From: Cordylochernes scorpioides
Lineage: Eukaryota > Arthropoda > Arachnida > Pseudoscorpiones > Chernetidae
Reading direction: 5' to 3'
DNA: 64,000 bases
Assembly (NCBI GenBank): GCA_030710605.1
Contig: CP092874.1
Coordinates: 21,882,264 to 21,946,263, forward strand
Position 1 is the first letter of the stretch. Every line of letters starts with the position of its first letter. Both the position numbers and the translations under genes were made by a program. Below, in pieces: positions 13,101-20,952 of the stretch. The notes beneath the pieces are model-generated. The model did not search any database and had not been told where the DNA came from. It saw only the letters and a list, made by a program, of their open reading frames with translations.

Positions 13101-16100
13101 CAATGGCGACTTAGACCAATCAAATTGAGTCAATTATTTGTGACACTTTGGTACAGTAGAACAAGCTCCCTGTGAAGAACAACACCTAATTACAGAGCCC
13201 AAGTGTCCTTTAGAAAGAGGTGTTCTCTTACCATAAAGTTGCTTAATGGTAAAAGTGGTAATTTTGGTGATGAAAACTGTCTTTTGTAGAGAGGTGTTCT
13301 CTAGTGAGTGTCCTCTCATGGAAGCTCTACCATAACAGCATCTCTCTAAAAATCCAGAGTTCAACTGACCCGGTACTCCAGGGATACGGAGGAGTTGCGT
13401 CTATACTCATATTAGAGTCGGCAGCAAAGGCTTCCATGTTAGGAACGGCCTCAAATTACAGGCAAAGTAAGACTTTCACCAAAGTGTGCCTGGATCATGA
13501 TGCCATGATCAACGAAAGCTGCACCCCTATACCCCATTACATGAGATCATGAACTCATGGAATTTGTGTAATCTTTACACAAGGGGATAAGAAACAACAA
13601 CCATAACAGCATTGTTACTATTATTAGCCCCCAGAATACTTGTCTGAAGAAAAAAAAAGGTCCTCATCTAGAATTTTGGAAAAATTATTTAGTCTGACCT
13701 ATTGATCATGGTACTAAATAGATCACAGTTTATATTTATCTTATCTATAGTTCAGATATTAGGTCCGATTTTGTCAAAAGCTGATTTTCTCTATCCAAAA
13801 GGAATACTTTCAAGTAAATCCACATGGGTTTGGTCTCATGTAAACATACTTCCAGAATTGGACTTTTATAATTAACTAGCCGAATTACCCGGACAATGCC
13901 CGGGTTTTACACAATTAAATATTTTTATTCAAATACTATTCGTTACACACAAAATTATAAATTGGCGCCGTGGATGTCACTCTTGTGAAACGTCCCGCTC
14001 CAAATAAATGAATAGTGTTTGACATTCGGTAACAACGCTGTTACTGAAATGTCACACATTATTTATTTATTTATTTGGATTTGGTTTTATTACCTTATAT
14101 TTAATATGGATGATGAGAGGAAAACAATTTGGATTATAGAATAGAAAACATAAGGCAACAAGACCTCATATAAATCAACACATTGTGTATGGCAACTTGG
14201 TAACACAATTGTTACCATCTTCAGACAAAAGTACTGATAGAGTACTGAAGACTACTTTTTATTATATACTAGCTGAATGACCCGGGCAACGCCCGGGGTT
14301 TACCAGATTAAATGCTTTTATTCAAATACTATTCATTACAATTATAAATTGGCGCCGTAGATGTCACTCTTGTGAAACGTCCCGCCCCAAACCATCGGCC
14401 GGGAATCGAACCCGGGGTGCCCGTGTGGCAGGCGAGCATTCTACCACTGAACCAAAAGCAAACGGTGACAGAAGTGTCTCGCGCATTGACGGCACCAAAT
14501 GATGGGGGGGGCAAAGGTGGCGTGATCGTAGCCGACCAATAGGAGGGCGTCGGCAAACCGTGACAGAGGCCATGACGCTCGTAACTGTATATAGAATTGT
14601 TATTGTCTGAAGATGGTAACAACGCTGTTACCGAAATGTCACACACTATTTATTTATTTGGATTTGGTCTTATATGCACAAAGGAACGTGTGGCCATTGG
14701 ACATGCATCGGACCAGGAGGCTGTTGTTGGGTGCTGCGCTGCCTGGGGTATAGGAGCTCCATCTATTATTTCTTCCTTTGGTGAATCTGTATAAGACCAC
14801 TGGTCTTAATAAAGCTTTGTGTGTGTGGATTTGGTCTTATTACCTTGTGTTTTATAATCTATAATCTAAATTGTGCCTTATCAATACTTTTTGTTGGAAG
14901 ACGGTAGAAACAATGTTGTTACTGAGAATGACAAACATACATTTATTTGGATGTGATGTTTTTAAATTTTTGTTATTATCCCATTGTATAATTATACAAG
15001 GTCATGGAGACTATATTCATTGATCAAATTCACAATCCTAGTAAGGTTGGAATATAGGTCCTGTATGTAATGTTGTTACCTTATGTAATTAAAATATGCA
15101 AATATGATAAATCACAATTTGGATAATAGATTATAAACACAAGGTAAATAAGACCTAACCAATATAAATTAATAGTGTGTTAAATTTCAGTAACAGCGTT
15201 GTTACCGAAACGTCACACACAATCAATTTATTTGGATGTAATGTAGTTACCTTATGTAATTAAAATATGGAAATATGTGCAAATATGATAAATCACATAT
15301 ATGCAAATATGATAAATCACATATATGCAAATATGATAAATCACATATATGCAAATATGATAAATCACAATTTGGATAATAGATTATAAACACAAGGTAA
15401 ATAAGACCTAACCAATATAAATTAATAGTGTGTTAAATTTCAGTAACAGCGTTGTTACCAAAAATGTCACGCACAATTAATTTATTTGGATGTAGTGTTG
15501 TTACCTTATGTAATTAAAATATGGAAATATGTGCAAATAGGATAAATCACATATATGCAAATATGACAAATATCAATTTAGATAATAGATTATAAACACA
15601 AGGTAAATAAGACCTAATCAATATAAATTAATAGTGTGTTGAATTTCAGTATAACAGCGTTGTTACCGAAACGTCACACACAATCAATTTATTTGGATGT
15701 AATGTTGTTACCTTATGTAATTAAAATATGGAAATATGAAAAGAGAGAGAGGGCAAAATTCTTTCTATTTTGAAATAGAAGAGGTGTAATTAGCAAGGCA
15801 GTGACAGCAGCTACAGGTGCAAGTTCAGATTTCTCAACTTGTCCTCTCTGCCAGCAGCCATCTTCCTCCTCAAATAGATTCTATAAATAAGAAAGATCAG
15901 GAGATGACATACACATGGTCCTAAATAATATTTAAAGAATCAAGTGGGGTGGAAAAAAGTAGAATTCAGGTATCTTAGACACCTTTTAGTTGGGAGTCAC
16001 TTTACTTCTTTCTTATCTCCACTCAATCATATTAAGGTATCAAGCTTGTAAAGCTTGTTGATGGTGTCTGTCGGGGAAGAGTAGAGCTCATCAATGGATT

Positions 16101-19100
16101 ATTCAATACAGTCAATAATGTATTTTGGGGTTGTAGGTTGAGAATTGCACTTGGTACATAGTGGGAAAACCTTCCAACCATTACTTTAATGGGTAAATTA
16201 TGGAAATTATATACATACGTATATGCATATACACTCATGGACAACACTTAAGGAAGTAGGAAGCATTTGATGCTGCTGTTGTTCATTTTTTTAAAGGAGA
16301 AAAGGCAATTTTGTTCACACTCGGTTATCACATGTGTCTTCAATAAAGGTCACTATAATATCTTTCAGAGTTATTATCTGAATCCAGATAAGCATGCTAA
16401 AAGGTAAAATTTCCTTAAGTTTTGTCCATGTAGGGTACGTTGTTGCATATCCCTAGTAGACGTGGTACAGGCCATGATAATCATGGTGGGTAGTTAGCAG
16501 CTGTTTTTACTGTAAGTGCACTATACATCTATACATTAGATTATCAAACTAATGGCGCATATATTGTTTGTGATAAAACTGAAATTCACACGCAACTTTA
16601 TGGGCGACATTGGCATTTGCATCATCTAATTGTAAAACTTTAAGCATGGTGTGTATGTGTTAACTGCGGCTGCAATACTACCACATGCTGAAGTATTGCA
16701 TTTTGAGCAATAAAATTTGTATTTAAACAAGATTTATCTAATGATATTGTCATGATTTGATTTTAATAGAATTATTGATGGTGACAAAATATCATTGGTT
16801 AAATTGGTTATTTGATAGGCTGGGGGTTGGGACATAAAAATATGGTCGAATTATTACAAGTGTTGAATTATCATGTGTTGAATTAACAGGGATATACAGT
16901 AGAACCTCTCTTTAGTGGACACCCCGCTAGAGGACACCTCTCCACAAAGGACAGTTTTTATTTGCAAAATTATCATTTTTAAAAATTTAACAACTCTCTG
17001 GTAAGAGGACACCTCTCTCTAAAGGACACTTTGGTTCTACAATTAGTTGTCCTTTACATGGAGGTTCTACTGTATATATTTTAATCTTTCTTGATAAGGC
17101 ACAATTTGGATTATAGATTATAAACACAAGGTAATAAGACCAAATCCAAATAAATAGTGTGTGACGTTTCGGTAACAGCGTTGTTACCAAACATCACACA
17201 CTATTTATTTATTTGGTCTTATTACCTTGTGTTTTTAATCTTTTCTTCTTTCTTATCTCCTCCCAATTATATTGCGCCTGTGAATCTTGAGATTTTTGAT
17301 GGTTACTGTGCGCTAGGGATAAGTAGAGCTCATTAATGGATGAGTTAATGTAATCAATGATGTGGTTTGTTGCAGGTTGTTGATAGTTACACATGGTACA
17401 CAGTGTCTGTTCAACACATGGGTGTTTTTAAGAATATTTTAAATGGTTTATAAAAAAGTCTGTTGTCTTCCTCAGATTGAAACCTGGAACTCCATCATGT
17501 TAAAAAAAATCCAAAGTTTTAACAGATTGTGCACTCATTCTGAAAATAGAGCGATACATATTTATAAGTTTAGAAATAGGAGATCATATATCGCCGCAAC
17601 TCTTTTTATTAACACGATTAAAGGAAGCTTTCGGGCAAGCCCTTCTTCAGCTAACTATAGTGTACAAACAAGACAAGCGAGAGAGAGATTATATATAAAA
17701 AGAGTTGCGGCGATATATGATCTCCTATTTCTAAATTGTTGAAATCCGCAATCCGTTTACCATGAATATTTATAAGTCTTTAGATAATAAAAAGACATAT
17801 TGAATAAAAGATTTATTTTCCAATATTTTAATCAATCCAAAATGACCATTTTTTTTACCATTTAGTAACTCTCCGGTAAGAGGACATCTCTCCTTAAAGA
17901 ACACTTTGCCCCTGAAACTAGGTGTTGTCCTTTACAGGGAGGTTCAACTATATACAGCAGAACCTCCCTATAAAGGACAACACCTAATTGCATAGCCGGT
18001 GTCTTTTAGATAGAGGTGTTCTCTTACCAGAGAGTTTCTAATTAGTAAAAAATGGTAATTTTGCAAATGAAAACTGTCCTTTGTAAGGAAGTGTCCTTTA
18101 GCGGGAGTGTCCTCTCATGGAGGTTCTACTGTATATGCCTTTTTATTATATCTAAAGATTGTGCAATAACATGCCACTAATACATAGGAAAGCATTACAA
18201 AGAATGAATGTTTCTTTTACACATTGAGCTATGTTGCCATTTTGCCTGAAGAGAGATTACAAAAATACTGAAACTTTCCCACATAATTTGGTCTTTTCAT
18301 AAACAGAAGGTAATAAGACCAAATCTAAATAAATAAACAGTGTGTGACGTTTCGGTAACAGTGTTGTTACATCTTCAGACAAAAGTACTGAAAAGTAGTA
18401 TTTTTGTCAGTACTTTTGTCTGAAGATGGTAACAATGCTGTTACCGAAATGTCACACACTGTTTATTTATTTAGATTTGGTCTTATTACCTTGTGTTTTT
18501 AATCTATAATCCAAATTGTGCCTTATCATTGGTCTTTTCATCTTTTTTTCTTTATTATTATCCCTAAGTACACATCGTACAGGCCACGATAGTCATGGTT
18601 TTTTTTTTGCTTATCCCTAGTACACGTGGTACAGGCCATGATAATCATGGTGGGTAGTTAGCGACTGCTTTTTACTGTAAGCGCACCACATGTCTACACA
18701 TATGAAAGCAGTTCGACTTTGCACTTACAAATGTGCCAGAGCCCCTTTTGGTTACTTGCACTCGCTTGGTGGGGTTGGACTTTTGCAAGAATCGGGGGGC
18801 CATTGGAGCATTTTTTTTTAAACATAAAAAGTGTCCAATGCGGGAATCGAACCCGGGTCGTAGTGGTCGAAACCAAACGGTTTAACCAGCCTTCCACCGA
18901 CCCCCAAGATAGTCATGGTGGATAATATAAGTGACTATTTTTACTACAAGTATACCATATACAGTAGAAATACCTCCCTGTAAAGGGCACTTAATCGCAG
19001 AGCCAAAGTATCCTTTAAGGAGAGGTGTCCTCTTACCGGAGAGTTGGTGAATAGTAAAAATGGTAATTTTGCAAATGAAAACTGTCCTTTATAGAGAGAT

Positions 19101-20952
19101 GTCCTCTCATGGAGGTTGTTCTACTGTATCTACATATGTAGAAAGCTGATTTATGATTAATGAATTTGAAAGTTTTTGGTTCATAAATCAACACAAGTCT
19201 GTTTGAGCTAAAATTTTGGATGAATTTTTTTAATTTGGCCTCTTCTGAGATAATAAACAATTCCTCAAACAATGATCTCAACTCCTAACAGGCTCCAAGT
19301 TGAAACTGTGTCGTTAAAAAGAATGTAAAAACAGCATACTTGTATAAGGAGATGCTTAAAATAGCTATACATTAGAACAACCACCATGAGAGGACATTCA
19401 TGCTAGTAGAGGACACCTCTCTAAAAGGACAGTTTTCATTACCAAAATGACTATTTTTTTCTTCTTCTTCTTTATCTCCACTCAATCACACTAAGGTATC
19501 AAGCTTGTAAAGCTTGAGACTTTTGATGGTGTCTGCCGGGGAAGAGTAGAGCTCATCAATGGATGAGTCAATACAGTCAATAATATGTCTTGGGGTTGCA
19601 GGCTGAGAATTTTTACTAATTAATGACTCTCTGGTAAGAGGACATCTCTCTACAAAGGACAGTTTTCATTACCAAAATGACCATTTTTTACTAATTATCA
19701 ACTCTCTGGTAAGAGGACATCTCTCTACAAAGGACAGTTTTCATTACCAAAATGACCATTTTTTACTAATTTGTAACCCTCTGGTTAGAAGACGCCTCTC
19801 TACAAAGGACAATTTTAATTTACAAAATGACCTTTTTTTTTTTACTAATTATCAATTCTCTGGTAAGAAGACACCTCTCTACAAAGGCCAGTTTTCATTA
19901 CCAAAATTAGCATTTTTACTATTTACCAATTCTCCGGTAAGTGAACACCTCTCCCTAAAGAACACTTTGCCTCTGAAACTAGGCGTTGTCCTGGGAGGTT
20001 CTACTATATACAGTAGAACCTATCTGTAAAGGACAATAACCTAATTGCAAAGCCAAAGTGTTCTTTAAGGAGTGGTGTCCTCTTACTGAAGAGTTATTAA
20101 TTAGTAAAAAAAAGGTTATTTTGGTAATGAAAACTGTCAAGAGGTGTGTCCTCTAACATAAGTGTCCTTTCATATAGAGGTTCTACTATATTTAAACATA
20201 AGTCTTTAAAAGTTATATTATTTTTATAAAGTTTTAAAATATAACTCACCAGTTGTGATGTCAAATACAGCTGCGGTTTTGTCCAGACTTCCAGAAAATA
20301 TTTTTGTTCCACAGAGAGTGAAAAGTGCTTTTTTAACTCCAGAAGTATGAATGTTGATAACTTTACAAAATTCTGGGGAAAATCTATTCCATAATTTTAT
20401 AGTACCATCCAAAGATGCTGAGAGTAACAAGTGACTTAAGTTAGGTATATTCCATGTAACAGATGTTATACATGCTGAATGGCCTCTCCAATATTTTAAA
20501 CAAGATTTTGGTAAAGTACAGCCAATTGAATTGATTTGACATTTTTCAATTTTAGAATTTGGATTTAATATTGTTTTATCAAACTTTTTAAATTCTTCAT
20601 TTTGTACTATTTCAATTTTGGGCTGTTTTTTTGGTGGAGGTAAAATATTAAAATCATTTTGTTTTCTTTTTGTTAAATTTTTTGTCTGATTAATTTCTAA
20701 CCTATTAATTTGATAAGAAGGCCCATATTCATAATTATGCAATTCATTAGTTCTTTCTTTTATTAAAATTGAATTTTTAATTTTATTTAATTCACATTGA
20801 ACCCCATTTTCAAATTCTTTTTCATAATTATCATCTAAATTAAAAAAGTTAGTATCTTTTGGTTTATCAATTATTGGTTTCTTCTGTTCTGTTTGATCAG
20901 TGTTTTCATCGTCTGATTCACTTGAAGATAGATAATTATTTAAAGCTTCCAT
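3984..20952 (-). CDS. WDR25: WDR25-like WD40-repeat protein (gene span, 3' end missing)
   Basis: Three exons, join(20250-20952, 7513-7673, 3984-4121) on the minus strand, give about 334 residues. Phases agree: exon 1 leaves one base, exon 2 supplies two and ends in phase 0, and exon 3 is 46 whole codons with a GT donor, so coding continues below position 1. The N-terminus begins MEALNNYLSSSESDDEN, an acidic serine-rich start typical of WDR25. A low-complexity linker follows, then WD repeats with GHSACITSVTW...LLSASLDGTIKLW, SGSLDKTAAVFD, TGTFDKACLW and TLMVWDTATGAK. Vertebrate WDR25 is about 540 residues, so roughly the last third lies outside. The family is a PRP17-like beta-propeller with poorly known function. 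The introns (12.6 and 3.4 kb) are almost wholly mobile elements. Confidence 0.8.
4237..4394 (-). repeat. LINE 3' end, 5'-truncated
   Basis: The minus strand encodes the decayed tail of the RNase H LINE seen at 7024-7487 (translation resembling the ILNLQPQNTLLTVLTHPLMSS region) and then the LINE 3' end (CTCCACTCAAT on the plus strand). Other copies of this tail lie at 12611-12735, 16003-16175, 17248-17400 and 19455-19612. Confidence 0.7.
4395..4576 (+). repeat. Penelope-like hairpin element, copy 2, with 13-bp TSD
   Basis: The exact 13-bp duplication GTGCTCTTCAATA lies at 4395-4407 and 4564-4576. The body (4408-4563) is a near-perfect hairpin with its long terminus on the left (AAATTGATAAGGCACAATTT) and its short terminus on the right (TTATTACCTTGTGTTT). 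It inserted into the LINE tail that precedes it. This copy is compact, with almost no spacer between the arms. Confidence 0.8.
4790..4960 (+). repeat. Fragment of the LINE-tailed composite repeat
   Basis: It matches the middle of the 9720-10106 and 10430-10790 elements (CTGATTCAGGGATACAGGAT and TCCATGTTAGGAGCGGCTG). No open frame is retained. Confidence 0.65.
5145..5505 (-). repeat. LINE-tailed composite repeat, minus-strand copy
   Basis: In reverse complement this matches the repeats at 9720 and 10430: head with GCCGGTCCCAAGCCCGG-like sequence near 5470-5500, body with TCCCTGGATCAGGAG, and a LINE-type end (CTTTCTTATCTCCACTCAAT) near 5155-5175. The 86-codon frame inside it has no known domain. 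Confidence 0.7.
5535..5715 (+). repeat. Decayed Penelope-like hairpin copy
   Basis: Opposed arms with TCTGATGATGGTAACAAAG and CCAAAACATCGC near 5630-5670 and an ending CTTATTACCTT near 5691 mark a diverged copy. No clean target duplication is visible. Confidence 0.55.
5880..5965 (-). repeat. Fragment of the 'GGCGAAACC' repeat family
   Basis: TTGGCGAAACCACTGGGAGG followed by CTACTGATGAACC matches the family best preserved at 49889-50092, 50263-50466 and 59350-59612. Confidence 0.6.
6290..6490 (+). repeat. Decayed Penelope-like hairpin fragments
   Basis: Two overlapping pieces contain GGTAATAAGA..CAAAT and GATTATAAACACAAGGTAAT. The hairpin centre is lost. Confidence 0.5.
6495..6785. repeat. 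Second hairpin family (GGTTGGCG type)
   Basis: A long imperfect palindrome whose arms run from TAATTAAAAAGACATATATT (about 6539) to its complement near 6770. The inner motif GGTTGGCG...CAGCCAACTGAAATATT is present in both arms. Half copies lie at 29318-29412, 37060-37165, 41841-41930 and 42361-42480. It is built like the Penelope-like hairpins but unrelated in sequence. Confidence 0.7.
7012..7499 (+). mobile_element. 5'-truncated LINE with RNase H remnant and 12-bp TSD
   Basis: The fragment 7024-7487 is bounded by the exact direct repeat ACAGCAAATATG (7012-7023 and 7488-7499) and ends in GATAAGAAAGAAGAAG, a (GAA)-type tail. Its open frame (7029-7457) begins MAHVGIPGNELADSLAKSGA, the C-terminal signature of the RNase H domain of I/Jockey-type LINEs, and then degrades. 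It lies 13 bp inside the intron from the WDR25 exon 2 donor, antisense to that gene. Confidence 0.85.
7513..7673 (-). CDS. WDR25: WDR25-like exon 2
   Basis: 161 bp: two bases complete the Gly codon from exon 1, then 53 codons. The acceptor is TGCTGCGCAG and the donor GTAGGA. It encodes GKQLNKFLHSHFVTSAQV, a WD blade with TGTFDKACLWDG, and ends NCGQ. The LINE insertion at 7012-7499 abuts the donor side. Confidence 0.85.
7734..7865 (+). repeat. Penelope-like hairpin copy
   Basis: AAACACAAGGTAATAAGACC and its complement frame a short hairpin with GTAACAGCATTGTTACC at the centre. No target duplication is recognised, and the right end abuts the next repeat at 7866. Confidence 0.65.
7866..8222 (+). 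repeat. 'CTAG...CCCGGG' short element
   Basis: It starts CTAGACGGGTGACCCGGG, runs about 350 bp and ends in an ACAAACAAACAAACAT-type run followed by TTTTTATATA. Elements with the same two ends lie at 47497-48210, 55980-56110, 58520-58600, 58780-58870 and 60541-61250. The class is not firmly known to me. Confidence 0.6.
8223..9390. mobile_element. pogo/Tigger-like DNA element, non-coding
   Basis: Terminal inverted repeats: left CAGTATAACCTCGTTAATTC (from about 8224), right complement CAGTCGAACCTCTTTAATTC (ending about 9388). The left 250 bp keep the 'AATTCGAC' repeats typical of these ends. The interior is AT-rich with no transposase frame, so it is a deletion derivative. It contains AAACACATTGCCAGTAAAT near 9105, also seen in the palindrome at 40145. 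Confidence 0.7.
9630..10196 (+). repeat. 'CAGTAGAACCTC' MITE split by a composite repeat
   Basis: The left half (9632-9720) and right half (10107-10196) of a pogo-like MITE (ends CAGTAAAACCTCCATGAGAG and CAGAGAGGTTCTA) are separated by the LINE-tailed composite repeat at 9720-10106, giving a clear insertion order. Confidence 0.75.
9720..10106 (+). repeat. LINE-tailed composite repeat, copy A
   Basis: Head CCGCCTTTGCCGGCCCCAAA, body with TCCAGGGATACAGGATGAG and ATTTATTTTAGAGCTAAGTC, and tail ATATGATTAAGTGGAGATAA plus an (AAGAAA) run. The last ~70 bp match the LINE 3' end of 7024-7487, so this looks like a non-autonomous element that borrowed that tail. Confidence 0.75.
10430..10790 (+). repeat. 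LINE-tailed composite repeat, copy B
   Basis: A second plus-strand copy, highly similar to 9720-10106, ends ATATGATTGAGTGGAAATAA followed by AAGAAATAAGAAGAAAA. The same head, body and tail order confirms that it is one unit. Confidence 0.75.
10985..11740 (+). repeat. Cluster of three Penelope-like hairpin copies
   Basis: Three successive diverged copies (about 11000-11210, 11220-11440 and 11445-11735) each have GGTAACA arms around a TCAGACAAAAGT spacer and CTTATTTACCTTGTG or CTTGTTACCTTATG ends. Their head-to-tail order suggests tandem or serial insertion into one another. Confidence 0.65.
11768..12008 (+). repeat. Penelope-like hairpin element, copy 3, with 13-bp TSD
   Basis: The exact duplication TATTCTCGTTGAT (11768-11780 and 11996-12008) flanks 11781-11995. 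The host sequence is itself a repeat whose uninterrupted form is seen at 26464-26520 (TATCAACTATCCGTTGATTT), so filled and near-empty sites can be compared. The spacer includes AAAGTACTGAATGAATGAAT. A hammerhead-like core lies at 11918-11951: CTGAAGA, stem GGTAACA/TGTTACC, then GAA-ACGT-C. Confidence 0.85.
12180..12345 (+). repeat. Penelope-like hairpin element, copy 4, with 13-bp TSD
   Basis: AAAGCCTGTGATG occurs exactly at 12180-12192 and 12333-12345. The element between them again has the long terminus on the left (ATAAAGCACAATTTGG) and a shorter right end. Confidence 0.8.
12611..12740 (-). repeat. LINE 3' end, 5'-truncated
   Basis: The plus strand shows TTCATTCAATCATATCAGGG and TAGAGCTCATCAATGGAT, the reverse of the LINE tail. 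It abuts a SINE fragment at 12741. Confidence 0.65.
12738..12875 (-). repeat. SINE fragment ('AGGGATAA' family)
   Basis: TATCCCTAGTACACGTGGTA ... CACCACATGCCTACACATGT is the 3' part of the family whose full copy is 18590-18905. The tRNA-like head is missing. Confidence 0.7.
13145..13560 (+). repeat. Pogo-like MITE followed by a composite-repeat fragment
   Basis: 13150-13335 is a diverged 'CAGTAGAACCTC' MITE (AGTAGAACAAGCTCCCTGTG ... CATGGAAGCTCTAC). 13340-13560 is a degraded middle of the LINE-tailed composite (CTCCAGGGATACGGAGGAG, CCATGTTAGGAACGGC). Confidence 0.55.
13870..14115 (-). repeat. tRNA-Gly SINE 3' fragment plus hairpin fragment
   Basis: 13874-13998 (plus strand CTAGCCGAATTACCCGGACA ... 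AAATTGGCGCCGTGGATGTC) is the 3' part of the SINE seen in full at 14270-14595. It is followed by a Penelope-like fragment (about 14000-14105). Confidence 0.6.
14270..14595 (-). repeat. tRNA-Gly-headed SINE with CCCGGG-box 3' end
   Basis: Minus-strand order: an upstream module (GTTACGAGCGTCATGG ... CTCCTATTGGTCGGCTACG), a tRNA-Gly-like block (14391-14461), a body (GGCGCCAATTTATAATTG) and a terminal box CCCGGGCGTTGCCCGGGTCA ending CTAGTATA. A second copy, without the tRNA block, is on the plus strand at 39100-39602. Confidence 0.7.
14391..14461 (-). pseudogene. tRNA-Gly(GCC)-like block of a SINE
   Basis: The D arm (GGTTCAGTGGTAGAAT), anticodon arm CTCGCCTGCCACACGGG with GCC anticodon, and B box GGTTCGATTCC are nearly canonical. 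The 5' acceptor strand does not pair with the 3' strand CCGATGG, so it cannot be a functional tRNA gene; it is the internal pol III promoter of the SINE. Confidence 0.75.
14598..14890 (+). repeat. Penelope-like hairpin arm with internal insertion
   Basis: TTGTCTGAAGATGGTAACAA (from 14603) to the terminus AATTGTGCCTTATCA (near 14884). The arm is interrupted around 14675-14830 by about 155 bp unrelated to the family (GGAACGTGTGGCCATTGG ... AATAAAGCTTTGTGTG). Confidence 0.6.
15097..15735 (+). repeat. Three tandem hairpin-element copies with short-repeat junctions
   Basis: Three copies begin near 15097, 15350 and 15556 with ATATGCAAATATGATAAATC-type junctions and end TTATGTAATTAAAATATGGA. Between copies 1 and 2 the junction phrase is itself repeated about four times (15280-15370). 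The pattern suggests array growth by unequal exchange. Confidence 0.7.
15740..16002. other. No gene seen
   Basis: Ordinary sequence with a short purine run (GAGAGAGAGGGC). No recognised repeat or exon. Confidence 0.3.
16003..16175 (-). repeat. LINE 3' end, 5'-truncated
   Basis: The minus strand still reads ILNLQPQNTLLTVLNNPLMS (the same segment as in the 7-kb copy), followed by a 3' end matching CTTTCTTATCTCCACTCAAT on the plus strand. Confidence 0.7.
16445..16545 (-). repeat. SINE fragment ('AGGGATAA' family)
   Basis: TATCCCTAGTAGACGTGGTA ... GCAGCTGTTTTTACTGTAAG is the 3' portion of the SINE; it stops near 16530. Confidence 0.65.
16780..17075. repeat. Pogo-like end next to a 'CAGTAGAACCTC' MITE
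   Basis: 16840-16890 carries AATTCGAC-type terminal sequence of the 8.2-kb element (TGTTGAATTAACAGGGATAT). From 16896 a complete small MITE runs to about 17074: CAGTAGAACCTCTCTTTAGT ... ACATGGAGGTTCTACTGTA, with inverted ends. Confidence 0.65.
17089..17247 (+). repeat. Penelope-like hairpin element, copy 5
   Basis: The near-exact duplication TTTTAATCTTTCTT / TTTTAATCTTTTCTT (17089-17102 and 17233-17247) flanks a compact hairpin with the long end at left (GATAAGGCACAATTTGG) and the short end CTTATTACCTTGTGT at right. Confidence 0.7.
17248..17405 (-). repeat. LINE 3' end, diverged
   Basis: TTCTTATCTCCTCCCAATTA and TAGAGCTCATTAATGGATGA mark a decayed LINE tail on the minus strand. Confidence 0.55.
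17565..17740. repeat. Third hairpin family with hammerhead-like motif
   Basis: Perfect inverted repeats (TTTAGAAATAGGAGATCATA at about 17570 and its complement near 17735, continuing through ATATCGCCGCAACTCTTTTT) enclose a loop. The loop contains, on the minus strand (17625-17650), CTGAAGA, stem AGGGC/GCCC and GAA-AGCT-T. Confidence 0.7.
17866..18136. repeat. 'CAGTAGAACCTC' MITE pair
   Basis: A right half (17866-17955) runs into a complete element beginning CAGCAGAACCTCCCTATAAA (about 17956) and ending TGGAGGTTCTACTGTATA (about 18136). Inverted termini and no coding capacity. Confidence 0.7.
18288..18541 (-). repeat. Penelope-like hairpin element, copy 6, with 13-bp TSD
   Basis: TTGGTCTTTTCAT occurs exactly at 18288-18300 and 18529-18541. 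Here the long terminus (AATTGTGCCTTATCA) is on the right and the short end (AAACAGAAGGTAATAAG) on the left, so this copy lies in the opposite orientation. It shows that the asymmetry belongs to the element. The spacer has TTTTTGTCAGTACTTTTGTC, and a CTGAAGA core starts at 18420. Confidence 0.85.
18590..18908 (-). repeat. Full-length SINE ('AGGGATAA' family)
   Basis: Minus strand: a tRNA-like head (18838-18905; B box GGTTCGATTCC; weak A box), then a body with TGCAAAAGTCCAACCCCACC, CTCTGGCACATTTGTAAGTG and GATTATCATGGCCTGTACC, ending ACTAGGGATAAGC plus an A run (plus-strand T run at 18601-18609). 3' fragments lie at 3718, 12738, 16445, 18541 and 22888. Confidence 0.75.
18956..19135. repeat. 'CAGTAGAACCTC' MITE
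   Basis: It begins ACAGTAGAAATACCTCCCTG and ends ATGGAGGTTGTTCTACTGTA, with a GTAAAAATGGTAATTTTGCA centre typical of the family. Confidence 0.7.
19366..20015. repeat. MITE with internal ~72-bp tandem expansion and nested LINE tail
   Basis: Within one 'CAGTAGAACCTC' MITE the phrase TCTCTGGTAAGAGGACATCT ... TTCATTACCAAAATGACCAT is repeated about four to five times (19620-19920). A LINE 3' end (19455-19612) is inserted in the left half. Confidence 0.7.
20010..20205. repeat. 'CAGTAGAACCTC' MITE
   Basis: ACAGTAGAACCTATCTGTAA to ATATAGAGGTTCTACTATAT, directly after the expanded copy and just downstream of the WDR25 exon 1 donor. Confidence 0.7.
20250..20952 (-). CDS. WDR25: WDR25-like exon 1 with start codon
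   Basis: 703 bp from ATG (20952) to a GTGAGT donor, leaving one base of the next Gly codon. It encodes 234 residues: acidic Ser/Asp N-terminus, Lys/Asn-rich linker, PPPKKQPK patch, then two WD blades (around residues 160-195 and 200-234). Codon use is AT-rich, unlike exons 2 and 3, which are GC-richer. The start codon is 34 bp after the stop of the Rab gene. Confidence 0.85.

Noticed and set aside
14391..14461. A functional tRNA-Gly gene
   Set aside because: The acceptor strands do not pair and the block is embedded in a dispersed SINE.
15280..15370. Regularly spaced short repeats that resemble a CRISPR array at first sight
   Set aside because: The units are adjacent ~24-bp tandem copies (GATAAATCACATATATGCAA) without spacers, in a eukaryotic repeat.
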